The notes: generated by a model from the sequence alone, not told the origin. A stretch of DNA of 11,651 nt from Spirochaetales bacterium (GCA_007130265.1 SLST01000365.1:1-11651), one strand, 5' to 3'; positions 1 to 7,308 are shown, counted from the stretch's first letter. Numbers and translations are program-made.

Positions 1-2493
1 CCGATGCTCTCCAAGAAAGAGATGCCCTTCGGCAAGGAAGAGCGCCGATTCGGCATCGTGCGATCGATCCCGAAGCAACTCCATCCCGCGTTTCAGCCTC
101 CCGTCGTACAGGAGGCCCCGAGCAAGCCAGCGTTCGAGAACGACGCGCGGTTGGGACAACCCGTAGAGCCGCGCTCGAGCACGACCGCGAGAGAAACAAT
201 CCACCGCCTCGTCATAGCGTCCCAACTCGAAGGCGACTCGGCCCTGCGCGAACTGCGCAAACAGCTGCATCTCCCGCATCCCGAGGGCGCACGCTCGGTC
301 GGCAAGCGATTCGGCCCTCGCGAGCGCCTGCGTGAGATTGCCGAAGACGAAATCGGCCACTAGCATCAGGTAGACTGCTCGAACCTGCTCGAACGAGTCG
401 CCACTGTCGGCGGCCTCCTGCGTGCCGATCAGGAAGTACTCCCTCGCGCCGAGCAGGTCCTCCTGAGCAAGCAGGACGGCGCCGAAGTCGAGATTCGCCC
501 TCGCGAGCCCGACTCTGTCATCAACCTCCTGGTGCAGCATCGTCGCCCGTTTCAGGGTCACGACCGTCTCTTTTAGCTGCCCCGCGACAAAGGCGTGCCT
601 GGACTTCTGGACCAGCAGGTCGGCGGAGATCTCGCGGCAGACTGCGTCCTCGCTCAGCCGGTCGGCCGCAACCGATGCGCGCTCGGCCGCCTGCGTGTTA
701 CCCTGCAGCAGCGAGTGGCGAAGCCGACCCGCTATCAGCACTCCCTGGAGACAGGCGCAGACCGCAGTGTTCGAACAGCGCGGAGTCGCAACATCGTAGA
801 GAAGCCGGTGCGCTTCATCCAGCCTTCGTTCGCTCATCAGACGCGTCAACAGCGCGTGAAACAGCTTTGGAACGCAACGGCCCTCACCGAGCCGGGTCAG
901 AAACCGGACGATCGATTCGGTCACCGCGGTGTGATCCGCCTCCACGAGATCGAGCAGCGCTCCGGCAACCTTCGAGTAGACGGTTCCTGCGGCCCTACCA
1001 AGGAGAGTCTCGAGACGGCCCCGGTGTTCAGGATAGCAGAGGACCGGCTCCTCACGATCCTCGATCAGCCCCAGGAACTGCAGGCGAGACAGGAAGGCTC
1101 GAACCCGCTTTCTGTCAGGCCCGAGTTTCACCGCGACCTCGATGAACTGGTCGTGGCCTATCATCGACGCGACGTAGTGAGCGGCAAGCATCAGCTCCTG
1201 AAACTCCGAATCCTCCGCTGCCACGACCCTCCAGGCGAGGTCTGCATCAGTAACCCCCTGGAGTCCGACGTCGGTTAGACTGTCCCAATGGTCGGCCTGG
1301 GACAGGTAGTGTGCTACAGCGGCGCTTCGCAGCTGTGTCACCCTTGCGAGTCGCTCCCAGTTCACCACGGCGCCGGAGCGCTCGCGAAACTCGGCGATCT
1401 CGCGCCGAGGCAACCGGAGTGTGTGTCGGACCATGGACGAGATTCCGGCGGTCGATACGGCGCGCGCGGATGTACCCACGAGAACCAGCCCCGGTTGGCC
1501 CGTGTGCACCGGCAGCCTCCCGGCGATCCGGGCGAGTGCATCGATCGATGACGGTGACCAGCGATCGATCTCGTGGCAGACCAGAAACGGAGGGACAAGC
1601 GCATCGGCGGCGCGTCGCACATAGGCTGCGAGGTAGAGTTCGAAGGCGATGAGCACATCAGCGTCGCGGCAGTCCGCGAGCGTAGAACCGGCGTCTCCGG
1701 AGGCGGCTGCATCGACCAACGGGACCCGTTCGTCCCAGACTGCGCATTCAACCTCGTTCAACCAGAATCGCGTCTCATGCACGTCGAGCGCGGTGAACGC
1801 AGAGACGAGCGACCCGAGCGGATCGCCTTCGCATCGCTCAGCCTCGAGCCACCGAACCGCCGGCGACGAACCGATCAACTCCGCAAGCGCTGCCCTGACG
1901 TTGACCCGGTTGGCCGCCGGGTCGCCGGACACGACCATCAGCATACCACCGACAAGCTCGTCCATCGCGAGCGCATCGAGAACCATATCCACAGAGCGTT
2001 CCGACCGGGCAAGCTCATGCACCGAACCGACATCGCCTGATGCGTGGCCGAGATTCCCGAGAACACGATGGAGCGATCTACCGCCGAGGTCGCAGGGTTC
2101 GGTCGCCAGGTGAGAAGAGAGCAAGGTGTATGCCGCAGGCGCGAGCCAGACGGCATTGTCTTCATAGATACCGAGCACCGCGTCGCGGATGGCTCCCACA
2201 GCGTCGGCAACCGGACACTCGAGGTAGTCTAGCAGAACGCCCCACCCGGAGAGCTCGCTCTCACGGGCAGCGAGCACGGTCGCGGTCTGGTTCATCGCGG
2301 CCAGAACGCCCTGCCGGTCCTCCGGCTGCACACCCTCGAAGCTGAAAACCCAGAGACCGCCGTGTTCGGCGGAAAAGGTCCCGCGATGGACCTCTACGGC
2401 AGCGATGACGCGTCGTCTGATATCCTGGACGAGATCGGGCTGCAGGCGTCTGAGCTGCCGCAGCCCGTGTATTTCCACCGCGAGCGTATACAT
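1..2493 (-). CDS. Degenerate cyclase-like/STAND NTPase/TPR protein, C-terminus outside window
   Basis: An open frame of 831 codons runs from an ATG at 2493 off the left edge without a stop. Start choice: an AAGGGGGG Shine-Dalgarno lies 6 nt upstream. Residues 1-130 have the outline of a class III cyclase-like domain (HRGTF then GGLWVFSF near 37-52), but the metal-binding aspartates expected there are not visible. Residues 183-206 align with a STAND/AAA_16 P-loop, yet the GxxxxGK[ST] motif reads G190-DPAA-N195-R196-V197. A Walker B-like stretch follows at 301-318 (PFLVCHEIDRWSPSS), then a sensor-like strand at 335-342 and a winged-helix-like region around 410-480. From about 620 on the sequence is helical with TPR-like repeats, the clearest at 743-774. 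It is the last visible gene of the lipoprotein-PilZ operon, 31 nt after the PilZ stop. Likely a cytoplasmic signalling scaffold that no longer hydrolyses NTP. The fold assignment is by eye; the function is inference. Confidence 0.62.
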   Translation of the reverse strand, partial: MYTLAVEIHGLRQLRRLQPDLVQDIRRRVIAAVEVHRGTFSAEHGGLWVFSFEGVQPEDRQGVLAAMNQTATVLAARESELSGWGVLLDYLECPVADAVGAIRDAVLGIYEDNAVWLAPAAYTLLSSHLATEPCDLGGRSLHRVLGNLGHASGDVGSVHELARSERSVDMVLDALAMDELVGGMLMVVSGDPAANRVNVRAALAELIGSSPAVRWLEAERCEGDPLGSLVSAFTALDVHETRFWLNEVECAVWDERVPLVDAAASGDAGSTLADCRDADVLIAFELYLAAYVRRAADALVPPFLVCHEIDRWSPSSIDALARIAGRLPVHTGQPGLVLVGTSARAVSTAGISSMVRHTLRLPRREIAEFRERSGAVVNWERLARVTQLRSAAVAHYLSQADHWDSLTDVGLQGVTDADLAWRVVAAEDSEFQELMLAAHYVASMIGHDQFIEVAVKLGPDRKRVRAFLSRLQFLGLIEDREEPVLCYPEHRGRLETLLGRAAGTVYSKVAGALLDLVEADHTAVTESIVRFLTRLGEGRCVPKLFHALLTRLMSERRLDEAHRLLYDVATPRCSNTAVCACLQGVLIAGRLRHSLLQGNTQAAERASVAADRLSEDAVCREISADLLVQKSRHAFVAGQLKETVVTLKRATMLHQEVDDRVGLARANLDFGAVLLAQEDLLGAREYFLIGTQEAADSGDSFEQVRAVYLMLVADFVFGNLTQALARAESLADRACALGMREMQLFAQFAQGRVAFELGRYDEAVDCFSRGRARARLYGLSQPRVVLERWLARGLLYDGRLKRGMELLRDRSHDAESALFLAEGHLFLGEHR

Positions 2494-2524
2494 CGGCTGC
2501 CCCCCTTACATTCTCGCCCGAATG

Positions 2525-3772
2525 TCACCACTCATCGACCTGCATGTTCTTCAGGTCGGCCACCCCCACCGAGTCGACATCCCCGCGATAGTCGTCACCG
2601 TAGATCTGCCGGAACAGCTTCTCCATATCGTCAGGATCGAGCTCGATGAACTGGATCGCGATGTAGGTTCGCCCGGAGTCGTGATACTTGCGCATCACCC
2701 GCCCCTTCGCATGAATCGTCTCTGCGCCGAGCGATATCTTCAGGTCGAGGTCGGTGTAGAGCAGCACGTCCGGTCCGTCCGGCGGACATCCGAAAAGCAC
2801 GCCGGAACCCGAAATGTCGATGAGCTCCGCAGCACCGAACTCATCGATCTGTGGCTCGGCCTTGAAATACCCGTTGACCTTCAGCGAGTACGCAAGAACT
2901 CGTCCGAACTGGAGGACGAAATCGAAGACCCCCGGCTCGAACCGCTCCTGATCGGCATCCGAACGCATCAGGTAGAGGTAGCCGACGACATACTGACGAT
3001 AGAGCACCGGGCAGTACAGCTCGTGCCAGAGTCGACGTGCTCGATTGGACTCAACGATCTTTCCAAGCTGCTCAAGGACGCTGAACATGTCGTCGCCCTC
3101 ATCCGCTTTGATGGCGATGATCTCGTCCTGGCTGAGCAGCCGCTCGCGCGCCTGTGGAGAACGTATCTGCGCCTCAACCGCGTAGAAAGGAAGCACGAGG
3201 ATCTTCCCTGACCGGCCGATGAGCCGTTCCTGGAAGCTTTCCGGTTTCCGCTCACGAAACATGACGATCTTGTTCTCGGTAGCATACCTGGCGGCCCGCT
3301 CACGAAACGCCCGGAGCAACTCCGAAACCTTCGAGGCGTCGAAACCAGGATCGACACCCGGGTCGTCGGCCGGCTCGTACTGATCCGAATCCGGATAATC
3401 CAGACGCACCTGTTTCCCTTTGAACAGGAAGGACACGCTCACGTCTGCAGGCGCCTTGATTCGCTCGAAACTCCGGGAGAGGTCGCGGAAGAGCTCGGCC
3501 GGCTGCACGATTTCGGCCACCTCGTCGGTGTGCTCGATCACACGACTCGTGAAGGTCATGGGATTGTTGCGAAAACGGAAGAACACCGTGATGCTCGTTG
3601 TGTCGGAGGGGAAGACGCGGTCGACGAGCCGCATCCAGATTCGCTCCTCGTCCATCCTCTCGATCATCGCCTGAAGTCGTTCGGGACCGACGTGCAACTC
3701 AAGCGGCGTACGCTGCTCGCGCACATTCTTCAGGATGAACTCCTTCTCTATCCGCTTGATCTCATGCGCCAC
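2525..3772 (-). CDS. PilZ-domain protein with N-terminal beta domain and GAF-like middle
   Basis: A 415-residue soluble protein. The C-terminal part (about 295-395) looks like a PilZ domain: DISGSG at 319-324 fits the D/NxSxxG c-di-GMP motif, and the stretch RTYIAIQFIELDPDDMEKLF is a typical PilZ ending. The partner RxxxR motif is not just before it; the only good match, R100-SFE-R104, lies about 215 residues earlier, at the end of a YcgR-N/PilZN-like beta domain (about 22-118). Residues 185-296 resemble a GAF-type domain (GKILVLPFYAVE, then YVVGYLYLMR). The GTG start at 3772 is supported by GGAGGG 4 nt upstream, overlapping the stop of the preceding lipoprotein gene, which suggests translational coupling. 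Members of the PilZ family are c-di-GMP receptors acting on motility, adhesion or secretion. Whether this one binds the ligand is open because of the split motif. Confidence 0.75.
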   Translation of the reverse strand: MAHEIKRIEKEFILKNVREQRTPLELHVGPERLQAMIERMDEERIWMRLVDRVFPSDTTSITVFFRFRNNPMTFTSRVIEHTDEVAEIVQPAELFRDLSRSFERIKAPADVSVSFLFKGKQVRLDYPDSDQYEPADDPGVDPGFDASKVSELLRAFRERAARYATENKIVMFRERKPESFQERLIGRSGKILVLPFYAVEAQIRSPQARERLLSQDEIIAIKADEGDDMFSVLEQLGKIVESNRARRLWHELYCPVLYRQYVVGYLYLMRSDADQERFEPGVFDFVLQFGRVLAYSLKVNGYFKAEPQIDEFGAAELIDISGSGVLFGCPPDGPDVLLYTDLDLKISLGAETIHAKGRVMRKYHDSGRTYIAIQFIELDPDDMEKLFRQIYGDDYRGDVDSVGVADLKNMQVDEW

Positions 3773-3784
3773 TCGACCCTCCGG

Positions 3785-4492
3785 TCACCAACGGGATCCC
3801 GGCGTACGACCGCCGGGGACGGAGAAGACGACCGCCTCCCTACTCAACCAACTCGCCTGAATATCCAAAGTATACCACTCACCATCCGCCCTTTCCAGAA
3901 CGACCTCGCCCTCCCAGCGTCCCTCTTCACCCTGAAGGACGAACGGAAGCGAGTATTCGCCGGCTCCGACTCCTGTCGGTCTGCCGACGCGAACGGTCGA
4001 CCACGAGCGATCACTCTGCGCGACTCGCTCGACGACGCGTCGCGCCCCGGTCGGCGCGAACGAGAAAGAGGCTGGAATCATGCCCGAACCGATTTCGAGC
4101 AGCATTTGTCGGGCCGTCAGTCGCGCATCGTGTTCGGCCGCCGAGAGTCCTTCGGTTCGCAGGCTCCCGATGCGGAAGTCGGACGGATAGAGCGGGGGCG
4201 TCGCAAGCCGATGACCGGCGAAAGCCGTGTCACGCGGGTCGATCGTGGATGCCGATGCGGCGCTCGGCGATGCGGCCGGGGAGGTCGCCGGCGACCTGCG
4301 CTGCGCACCGGCTTCGGTCAGCCGCATCGGCACCCCGTCTGCCGGCTCGTCGCTCGGCACCTCTTCGTCCGGTTCTGCCGCAGGAGTCCGGGTCACCGCC
4401 TCGCCGTCGGCCTCGGCACGGACGCACCCGAGCGTGACGGCCTGAAGGAGGAGTACACCGCAGATGATGATGATTGAGATTGCTGGACGCAC
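3785..4492 (-). CDS. Putative lipoprotein with acidic linker and conserved-looking C-terminal domain
   Basis: A 235-residue protein beginning with a GTG codon. Residues 1-23 form a lipoprotein signal peptide: a single basic residue, a hydrophobic IIIICGVLLLQAV core, then TLGC with C23 as the expected lipidated cysteine. The -3 residue is Thr, off the Gram-negative consensus but acceptable in the looser lipoboxes of spirochaetes. Residues 24-90 are rich in Ala, Glu, Pro and Asp, an extended linker. Residues 95-235 contain alternating strands (SLPFVLQGEEGRWEGEVVLERADGEWYTLDIQ) suggesting a small beta domain. No other start codon could supply the signal peptide, so the GTG is nearly forced, although no Shine-Dalgarno precedes it. 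It is the first gene of a three-gene operon with the PilZ and pseudo-STAND genes, and could be an envelope partner of that system. No family was recognised. Confidence 0.72.
   Translation of the reverse strand: MRPAISIIIICGVLLLQAVTLGCVRAEADGEAVTRTPAAEPDEEVPSDEPADGVPMRLTEAGAQRRSPATSPAASPSAASASTIDPRDTAFAGHRLATPPLYPSDFRIGSLRTEGLSAAEHDARLTARQMLLEIGSGMIPASFSFAPTGARRVVERVAQSDRSWSTVRVGRPTGVGAGEYSLPFVLQGEEGRWEGEVVLERADGEWYTLDIQASWLSREAVVFSVPGGRTPGSRW
4445..4453 (+). promoter_or_regulatory. Shine-Dalgarno-like AAGGAGGAG, possible start signal for the HD gene
   Basis: AAGGAGGAG precedes an ATG at 4464 by about 10-12 nt and is in a position to start the HD gene 19 codons upstream of the start preferred here. 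It lies inside the divergent lipoprotein gene, where its complement encodes Leu-Leu-Leu-Gln of the signal peptide, so it may be a by-product of leucine codons. Confidence 0.35.
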
Positions 4493-4507
4493 TGTTGGGG
4501 TTACTAT
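4480..4507 (+). promoter_or_regulatory. Possible weak promoter for the HD operon sharing the -10 of the divergent promoter
   Basis: TTGCTG (4480-4485), 16 nt, then TACTAT (4502-4507). The -10 is the overlapping complement of the TATAGT used on the other strand; an offset reading gives TATAGA at 4505-4510. Such symmetry can drive transcription both ways. Initiation near 4514-4519 would lie just ahead of the ATG at 4521. The -35 is poor, so this is a tentative call. Confidence 0.28.
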
Positions 4508-4531
4508 AGATTGGCCGCAGATGGATGTAAA
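4503..4531 (-). promoter_or_regulatory. Sigma70-type promoter for the lipoprotein operon
   Basis: On the minus strand, TTTACA (4531-4526) is followed after exactly 17 nt by TATAGT (4508-4503). Each hexamer matches the consensus at five of six positions. The predicted start of transcription is the A at about 4496, only 4 nt before the GTG of the lipoprotein, so the mRNA would be nearly leaderless. This agrees with the missing Shine-Dalgarno. Read from sequence only. Confidence 0.62.
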
Positions 4532-5810
4532 GGATCACGTGATCTGGTATCTCGATCGGGATTTCACCACCCCGGTACGCGACCCCCTGTGGGGTCACAT
4601 CTATCTTTCCGACGGGCTTTCCGCGCTCACCGATTCACCCGAGTTTCAGCAGCTCTCCCGCATCAGACAACTCGGCCCGACGCACCTCATCTACCCTGGA
4701 GCCACGCACACGCGCCTCGCGCACAGCCTCGGCGTGTACCACATCGCAAAGCGCATGATCCGCGCCCTGCTCACCTATGACGAGACGCCCACGATTTCCC
4801 GCGAGTACGTGACCGCCTATCTCTGCGCGGCCCTTTTCCACGACCTGGGACACTATCCGTTTACCCACAGCCTCAAGGAGCTGCCGCTGGAGGAGCACGA
4901 GAGGATCGCCGCTCGGATGGTGCTCGACGGTCCGCTGGCTACGCGATTGCGCGAGAAGGCTCGCGTTGACCCCGAGATCGTTGCGAGGATCATCGACGAG
5001 TCGATGGACGACGGCGGTCTCAGCGAAGTGAAACTCTTCCGCCGGCTCCTATCGGGATCACTCGACCCGGACAAACTCGACTACCTCAACCGGGACGCCT
5101 ACTACTGCGGCGTGCCCTACGGCACTCAGGACATCGACTATGCGATAAGTCGGCTTCGGCCGAATGGGAAGCAGAGCGTGGCGCTCGAACGATCAGGCAT
5201 CTCCGCGGTGGAGAACATCCTGTTTAGCAAGTACCAGATGTACCGGGCCGTGTACTGGCATCGAGACGTACGCGTGGCGACGGCCATGATCAAGGAGGGC
5301 CTGTACCGCGGACTGACCGACGGCAGCATCACCGAGTCGCAACTCTACGGACACACCGACGAGAGCTTCTTCGCCGACTTTGGAGCACGCCGCGAGGAGC
5401 CGTTCAACCTCATACGCCGCGTGCACGACCGGCAGCTCTACGTGTCTGCAGCCGACGTCGGTTTCGACGACACCTCCCCGACGCACCGCTCGCTCGAGCG
5501 GCTCGAAGCTCGGAGTGCCGCCGCCGGGCGACTTGCAGGCATCATCCGCGAGGAAACCGGACGCGACGTCAACTCCTGTGACGTCATTCTGGACGTCCCT
5601 GAGGCGGTGAGCTTCGAGGTCGCTTTCCCGGTGCTGGACGGGAAGGAGGTGATTGACTACCCCGACGCCGGGACAGTGTTCACGCCTGCGGTCGTCGAGG
5701 ACTTCACGCGTACGCTGCGTCGAATACGACTCGTGCTCGAGCCGTCGGTGGCTGCGTCGCTGTCCAGCCCGCACGAGTTGCTGGCCCACGCGACGACGGG
5801 AACTCATTGA
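4521..5810 (+). CDS. HD-domain phosphohydrolase, dGTPase-like (COG1078 type)
   Basis: A 429-residue protein from this ATG (448 from the alternative ATG at 4464). It carries the hallmarks of the dGTPase/SAMHD1-like HD family, numbered from 4464: RDPLWGHIYL at 39-48, EFQQLSRIRQLG at 60-71, YPGATHTRLAHSLG at 77-90 with metal ligand H87, the HD pair H126-D127 in LFHDLGHYPFTHS, and D201 in LDPDKLDYLNRDAYYCGV at 200-217. All four expected H...HD...D ligands are present, so it should be an active cytosolic metal-dependent phosphohydrolase, probably on a (deoxy)nucleoside triphosphate; the substrate is not predictable. The start at 4521 is preferred because family members begin close to the RDP motif and because the 4464 start would overlap the divergent lipoprotein gene by 29 nt and cover its promoter. 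Only the 4464 start has a Shine-Dalgarno. It leads a plus-strand gene group, with 42 nt to the next gene. Confidence 0.88.
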   Translation: MDVKDHVIWYLDRDFTTPVRDPLWGHIYLSDGLSALTDSPEFQQLSRIRQLGPTHLIYPGATHTRLAHSLGVYHIAKRMIRALLTYDETPTISREYVTAYLCAALFHDLGHYPFTHSLKELPLEEHERIAARMVLDGPLATRLREKARVDPEIVARIIDESMDDGGLSEVKLFRRLLSGSLDPDKLDYLNRDAYYCGVPYGTQDIDYAISRLRPNGKQSVALERSGISAVENILFSKYQMYRAVYWHRDVRVATAMIKEGLYRGLTDGSITESQLYGHTDESFFADFGARREEPFNLIRRVHDRQLYVSAADVGFDDTSPTHRSLERLEARSAAAGRLAGIIREETGRDVNSCDVILDVPEAVSFEVAFPVLDGKEVIDYPDAGTVFTPAVVEDFTRTLRRIRLVLEPSVAASLSSPHELLAHATTGTH

Positions 5811-5835
5811 TTATCGAACCTCCTTGCGGTAAGAT
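5807..5835 (+). promoter_or_regulatory. Candidate promoter upstream of the small acidic-protein gene
   Basis: TTGATT (5807-5812, overlapping the HD stop codon), 17 nt, then TAAGAT (5830-5835). Initiation near 5842 would give a leader of about 11 nt before the ATG at 5853. Each hexamer matches the consensus at four of six positions. It could uncouple the last two genes from the HD gene. Confidence 0.35.
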
Positions 5836-5852
5836 CTGTCGAGAGCCTGCGG

Positions 5853-6311
5853 ATGAAACACTCTAAACTGATGAAGGAACGGGTCCGGAGAGTGAGCGTG
5901 CTGCTTCGCGAGCTCGGCTTTGAGACCCTCGACGGCGAGTACCTCGAGGAGACCTACTCCGCCGGATTCGAGAGCGGCGACGGGTTTCAGGGAGCGATCT
6001 ACATAGACCGGGACAGCAAGTTTCTCGAGCTTGCCTACAGCTTCAGTTTCTCGAGCAACCTTGCGGACTTCGTGCAGGGCAAGATCGAAGAGATGATGCA
6101 GATCTGCTACGAGTACGGCTGCTACTACACGCTCCAGACAGCGGCGAAAGAGATCACGTTCACGGTCTTCGGCAAGATCTACTACGCCGGACTCAACTAC
6201 TACGCCCTCAAAGAGACGGTCCGCGATTACCGCGATGCGATCGAATCGCTGACGGATCTCCTCGAGCTCAAGAGCGAGCTCGGGAAAGGGGCAACTGGTG
6301 GCAACGCATAA
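5853..6311 (+). CDS. Small acidic protein of unknown function, possibly YbjN/secretion-chaperone-like
   Basis: A 152-residue protein without signal peptide or membrane segment. The order is an N-terminal helix (1-22), a strand-rich stretch with acidic turns (GFETLDGEYLEETYSAGF, GAIYIDRDSKFLELAYSFSF), a helix around 69-88, two strands (YYTLQTAAKEITFTVFGKIYYAG) and a long C-terminal helix (115-142). That pattern resembles the YbjN/type III secretion chaperone fold, but no family-defining residue is visible, so this is a shape argument only. The ATG at 5853 has only a weak purine-rich GAGAG upstream; an alternative ATG at codon 7 has no better site. The C-terminus overlaps the ComFB gene by 14 nt, so the two products are probably made together and may interact. 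Confidence 0.7.
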   Translation: MKHSKLMKERVRRVSVLLRELGFETLDGEYLEETYSAGFESGDGFQGAIYIDRDSKFLELAYSFSFSSNLADFVQGKIEEMMQICYEYGCYYTLQTAAKEITFTVFGKIYYAGLNYYALKETVRDYRDAIESLTDLLELKSELGKGATGGNA

Positions 6312-7011
6312 GTCGCTGGTTATCCACAATCTCATGGAAGAGGCAGTCCTCAGAATCGTGGACGACCTATGCGAGGAGGACGAGGCGTCTGAGAGCCCCA
6401 TGTACTGCACGTCGGCCGAATGCAGAATGGATGCCGCCTGCTTTGTGCTGAACCGGATTCCTCAGCGCTACGTCAGCTCACAGCGGGGACAGGCTCACAC
6501 TGAGCTCGCGCTCGCGCAGGACGCCCAGTTTTTCGCGGACATGGTCGCGCTCGCGCACGAGGGGCTGCGGCGAGTCAGTACCGTGCGTAGATCCTTCTAC
6601 GGCGAAGAGCACACCTACGTTCGATCAGTAACCGGACCTCACTTCTACCTGCCTACGATCAAGGGTCGGCTCTTTGACGGAACGACGTTCGAGCTCATTT
6701 CAGACGTCGAGATCCAGCTGCTTCAGAATGGCCGCCTCGTCACAATGATCGATTCGCGCTGGCAGAACCCGTACCCGATCGTGGTGAATACGGCCGGAAC
6801 CTACCTTTTCTGGCCTGAGCCGGTGCCGGCCGAACGTGAAGGGATCGACGGGAGCTTCGAATATGAGATCCGCGTTGAGAGTACCTGGTACGAGCCGTTT
6901 CGACACTTCTTTGCAGTCGCGAGAACGAGCGTTGATCAGATCCCGGACGCTCTCGAGACAGGCGGTGAGCGACGTCTTCCGGATCTCTACCTCGTTCCGA
7001 CCTTCGACTAG
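6298..7011 (+). CDS. ComFB-domain protein with C-terminal beta-sandwich-like domain
   Basis: A 237-residue protein starting at GTG 6298, supported by AAAGGGG 6 nt upstream. Residues 8-62 match the ComFB family: VIHNLMEEAVLRIVDDL at 8-24, then YCTSAECRMDAACFVLNRIPQRYV at 36-59, equivalent to the usual CTCxxCRxDxAALALNxLPPRY signature. The CxCxxC metal site is altered: C37 and C42 remain, the middle cysteine is S39, and C48 is nearby. Residues 115-205 form a second domain with strands and a GTYLFWP turn, reminiscent of carboxypeptidase-regulatory/transthyretin-like beta sandwiches. ComFB was named from a Bacillus competence operon; cyanobacterial members have been reported to bind c-di-GMP and affect competence or cell size. 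No signal peptide is seen, so it should be cytosolic. It overlaps the preceding gene by 14 nt and ends 9 nt from a convergent gene. The ComFB call is firm; the function of the fusion is unknown. Confidence 0.8.
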   Translation: MATHKSLVIHNLMEEAVLRIVDDLCEEDEASESPMYCTSAECRMDAACFVLNRIPQRYVSSQRGQAHTELALAQDAQFFADMVALAHEGLRRVSTVRRSFYGEEHTYVRSVTGPHFYLPTIKGRLFDGTTFELISDVEIQLLQNGRLVTMIDSRWQNPYPIVVNTAGTYLFWPEPVPAEREGIDGSFEYEIRVESTWYEPFRHFFAVARTSVDQIPDALETGGERRLPDLYLVPTFD

Positions 7012-7020
7012 TCGCGATCC

Positions 7021-7308
7021 TCAGAATCGCTCGCTGACGATCTGAACGTCCTGGATTCGTCCGAGACACTCCTCTTCGACGAAATGCAGAGCCTTCTGCA
7101 TGATCCGCTCTCCGTGCTCGCGCGAGTTGGACACGACCGCGCCGCCTATGTGGGTGAAGGAGAGGCTCTCCTGGAGGTCGATCTCCGCGACCGATATCCG
7201 GTAGCGACGTATCAGCTTCTCCTTCAGCGAATTCACCATCCGCCGCTTGTCCTTGATCGAACCGATCTCCGGCAGCTCGATGATGAGTTGGATCATGGAG
7301 ACGATCAT
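7021..7308 (-). CDS. DUF503 (YlxP-like) protein
   Basis: A 95-residue protein matching DUF503 over its full length: a first strand MIVSMIQLIIELP, the near-invariant SIKDKRRMVNSLKEKLIRRY at about 17-36, VAEIDLQESLSFTHIGGAVVSN at 40-61 and a C-terminal helix with a final strand IQDVQIVSERF. The family is a small ferredoxin-like alpha/beta fold, called YlxP in Bacillus, where the gene lies in the nusA-infB-rbfA region; its biochemical role is not settled. Here it is not beside those genes but 1 nt behind a voltage-sensor membrane protein gene, so it is probably translated by coupling. The first ATG gives the usual family length; an ATG at codon 5 is less likely. Confidence 0.88.
   Translation of the reverse strand: MIVSMIQLIIELPEIGSIKDKRRMVNSLKEKLIRRYRISVAEIDLQESLSFTHIGGAVVSNSREHGERIMQKALHFVEEECLGRIQDVQIVSERF

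Noticed and set aside
595..1278. A 227-codon plus-strand open frame
   Set aside because: It is a shadow of the minus-strand pseudo-STAND/TPR gene, without credible start signals or recognisable domains.
1541..1575. Cluster of CGATCG/GATC repeats
   Set aside because: These palindromic tetramers and hexamers are common throughout the window's coding sequence and show no spacing expected of an origin or binding array.
2405..3211. A 268-codon plus-strand open frame
   Set aside because: It lies opposite the PilZ gene and the start of the pseudo-STAND gene, and is explained by GC-rich codon bias on the other strand.
3530..4477. A 315-codon open frame on the plus strand, across the PilZ and lipoprotein genes
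   Set aside because: It is antisense to two genes with motifs, signal peptide and ribosome sites; its own translation is rich in Arg and low-complexity and lacks any family signature.
5193..5807. A 204-codon minus-strand open frame
   Set aside because: It is antisense to the well-supported HD phosphohydrolase gene.
7005..7030. Possible bidirectional terminator between the convergent ComFB and DUF503 genes
   Set aside because: Only 9 nt separate the stop codons and no stable stem followed by a T-run is visible on either strand.
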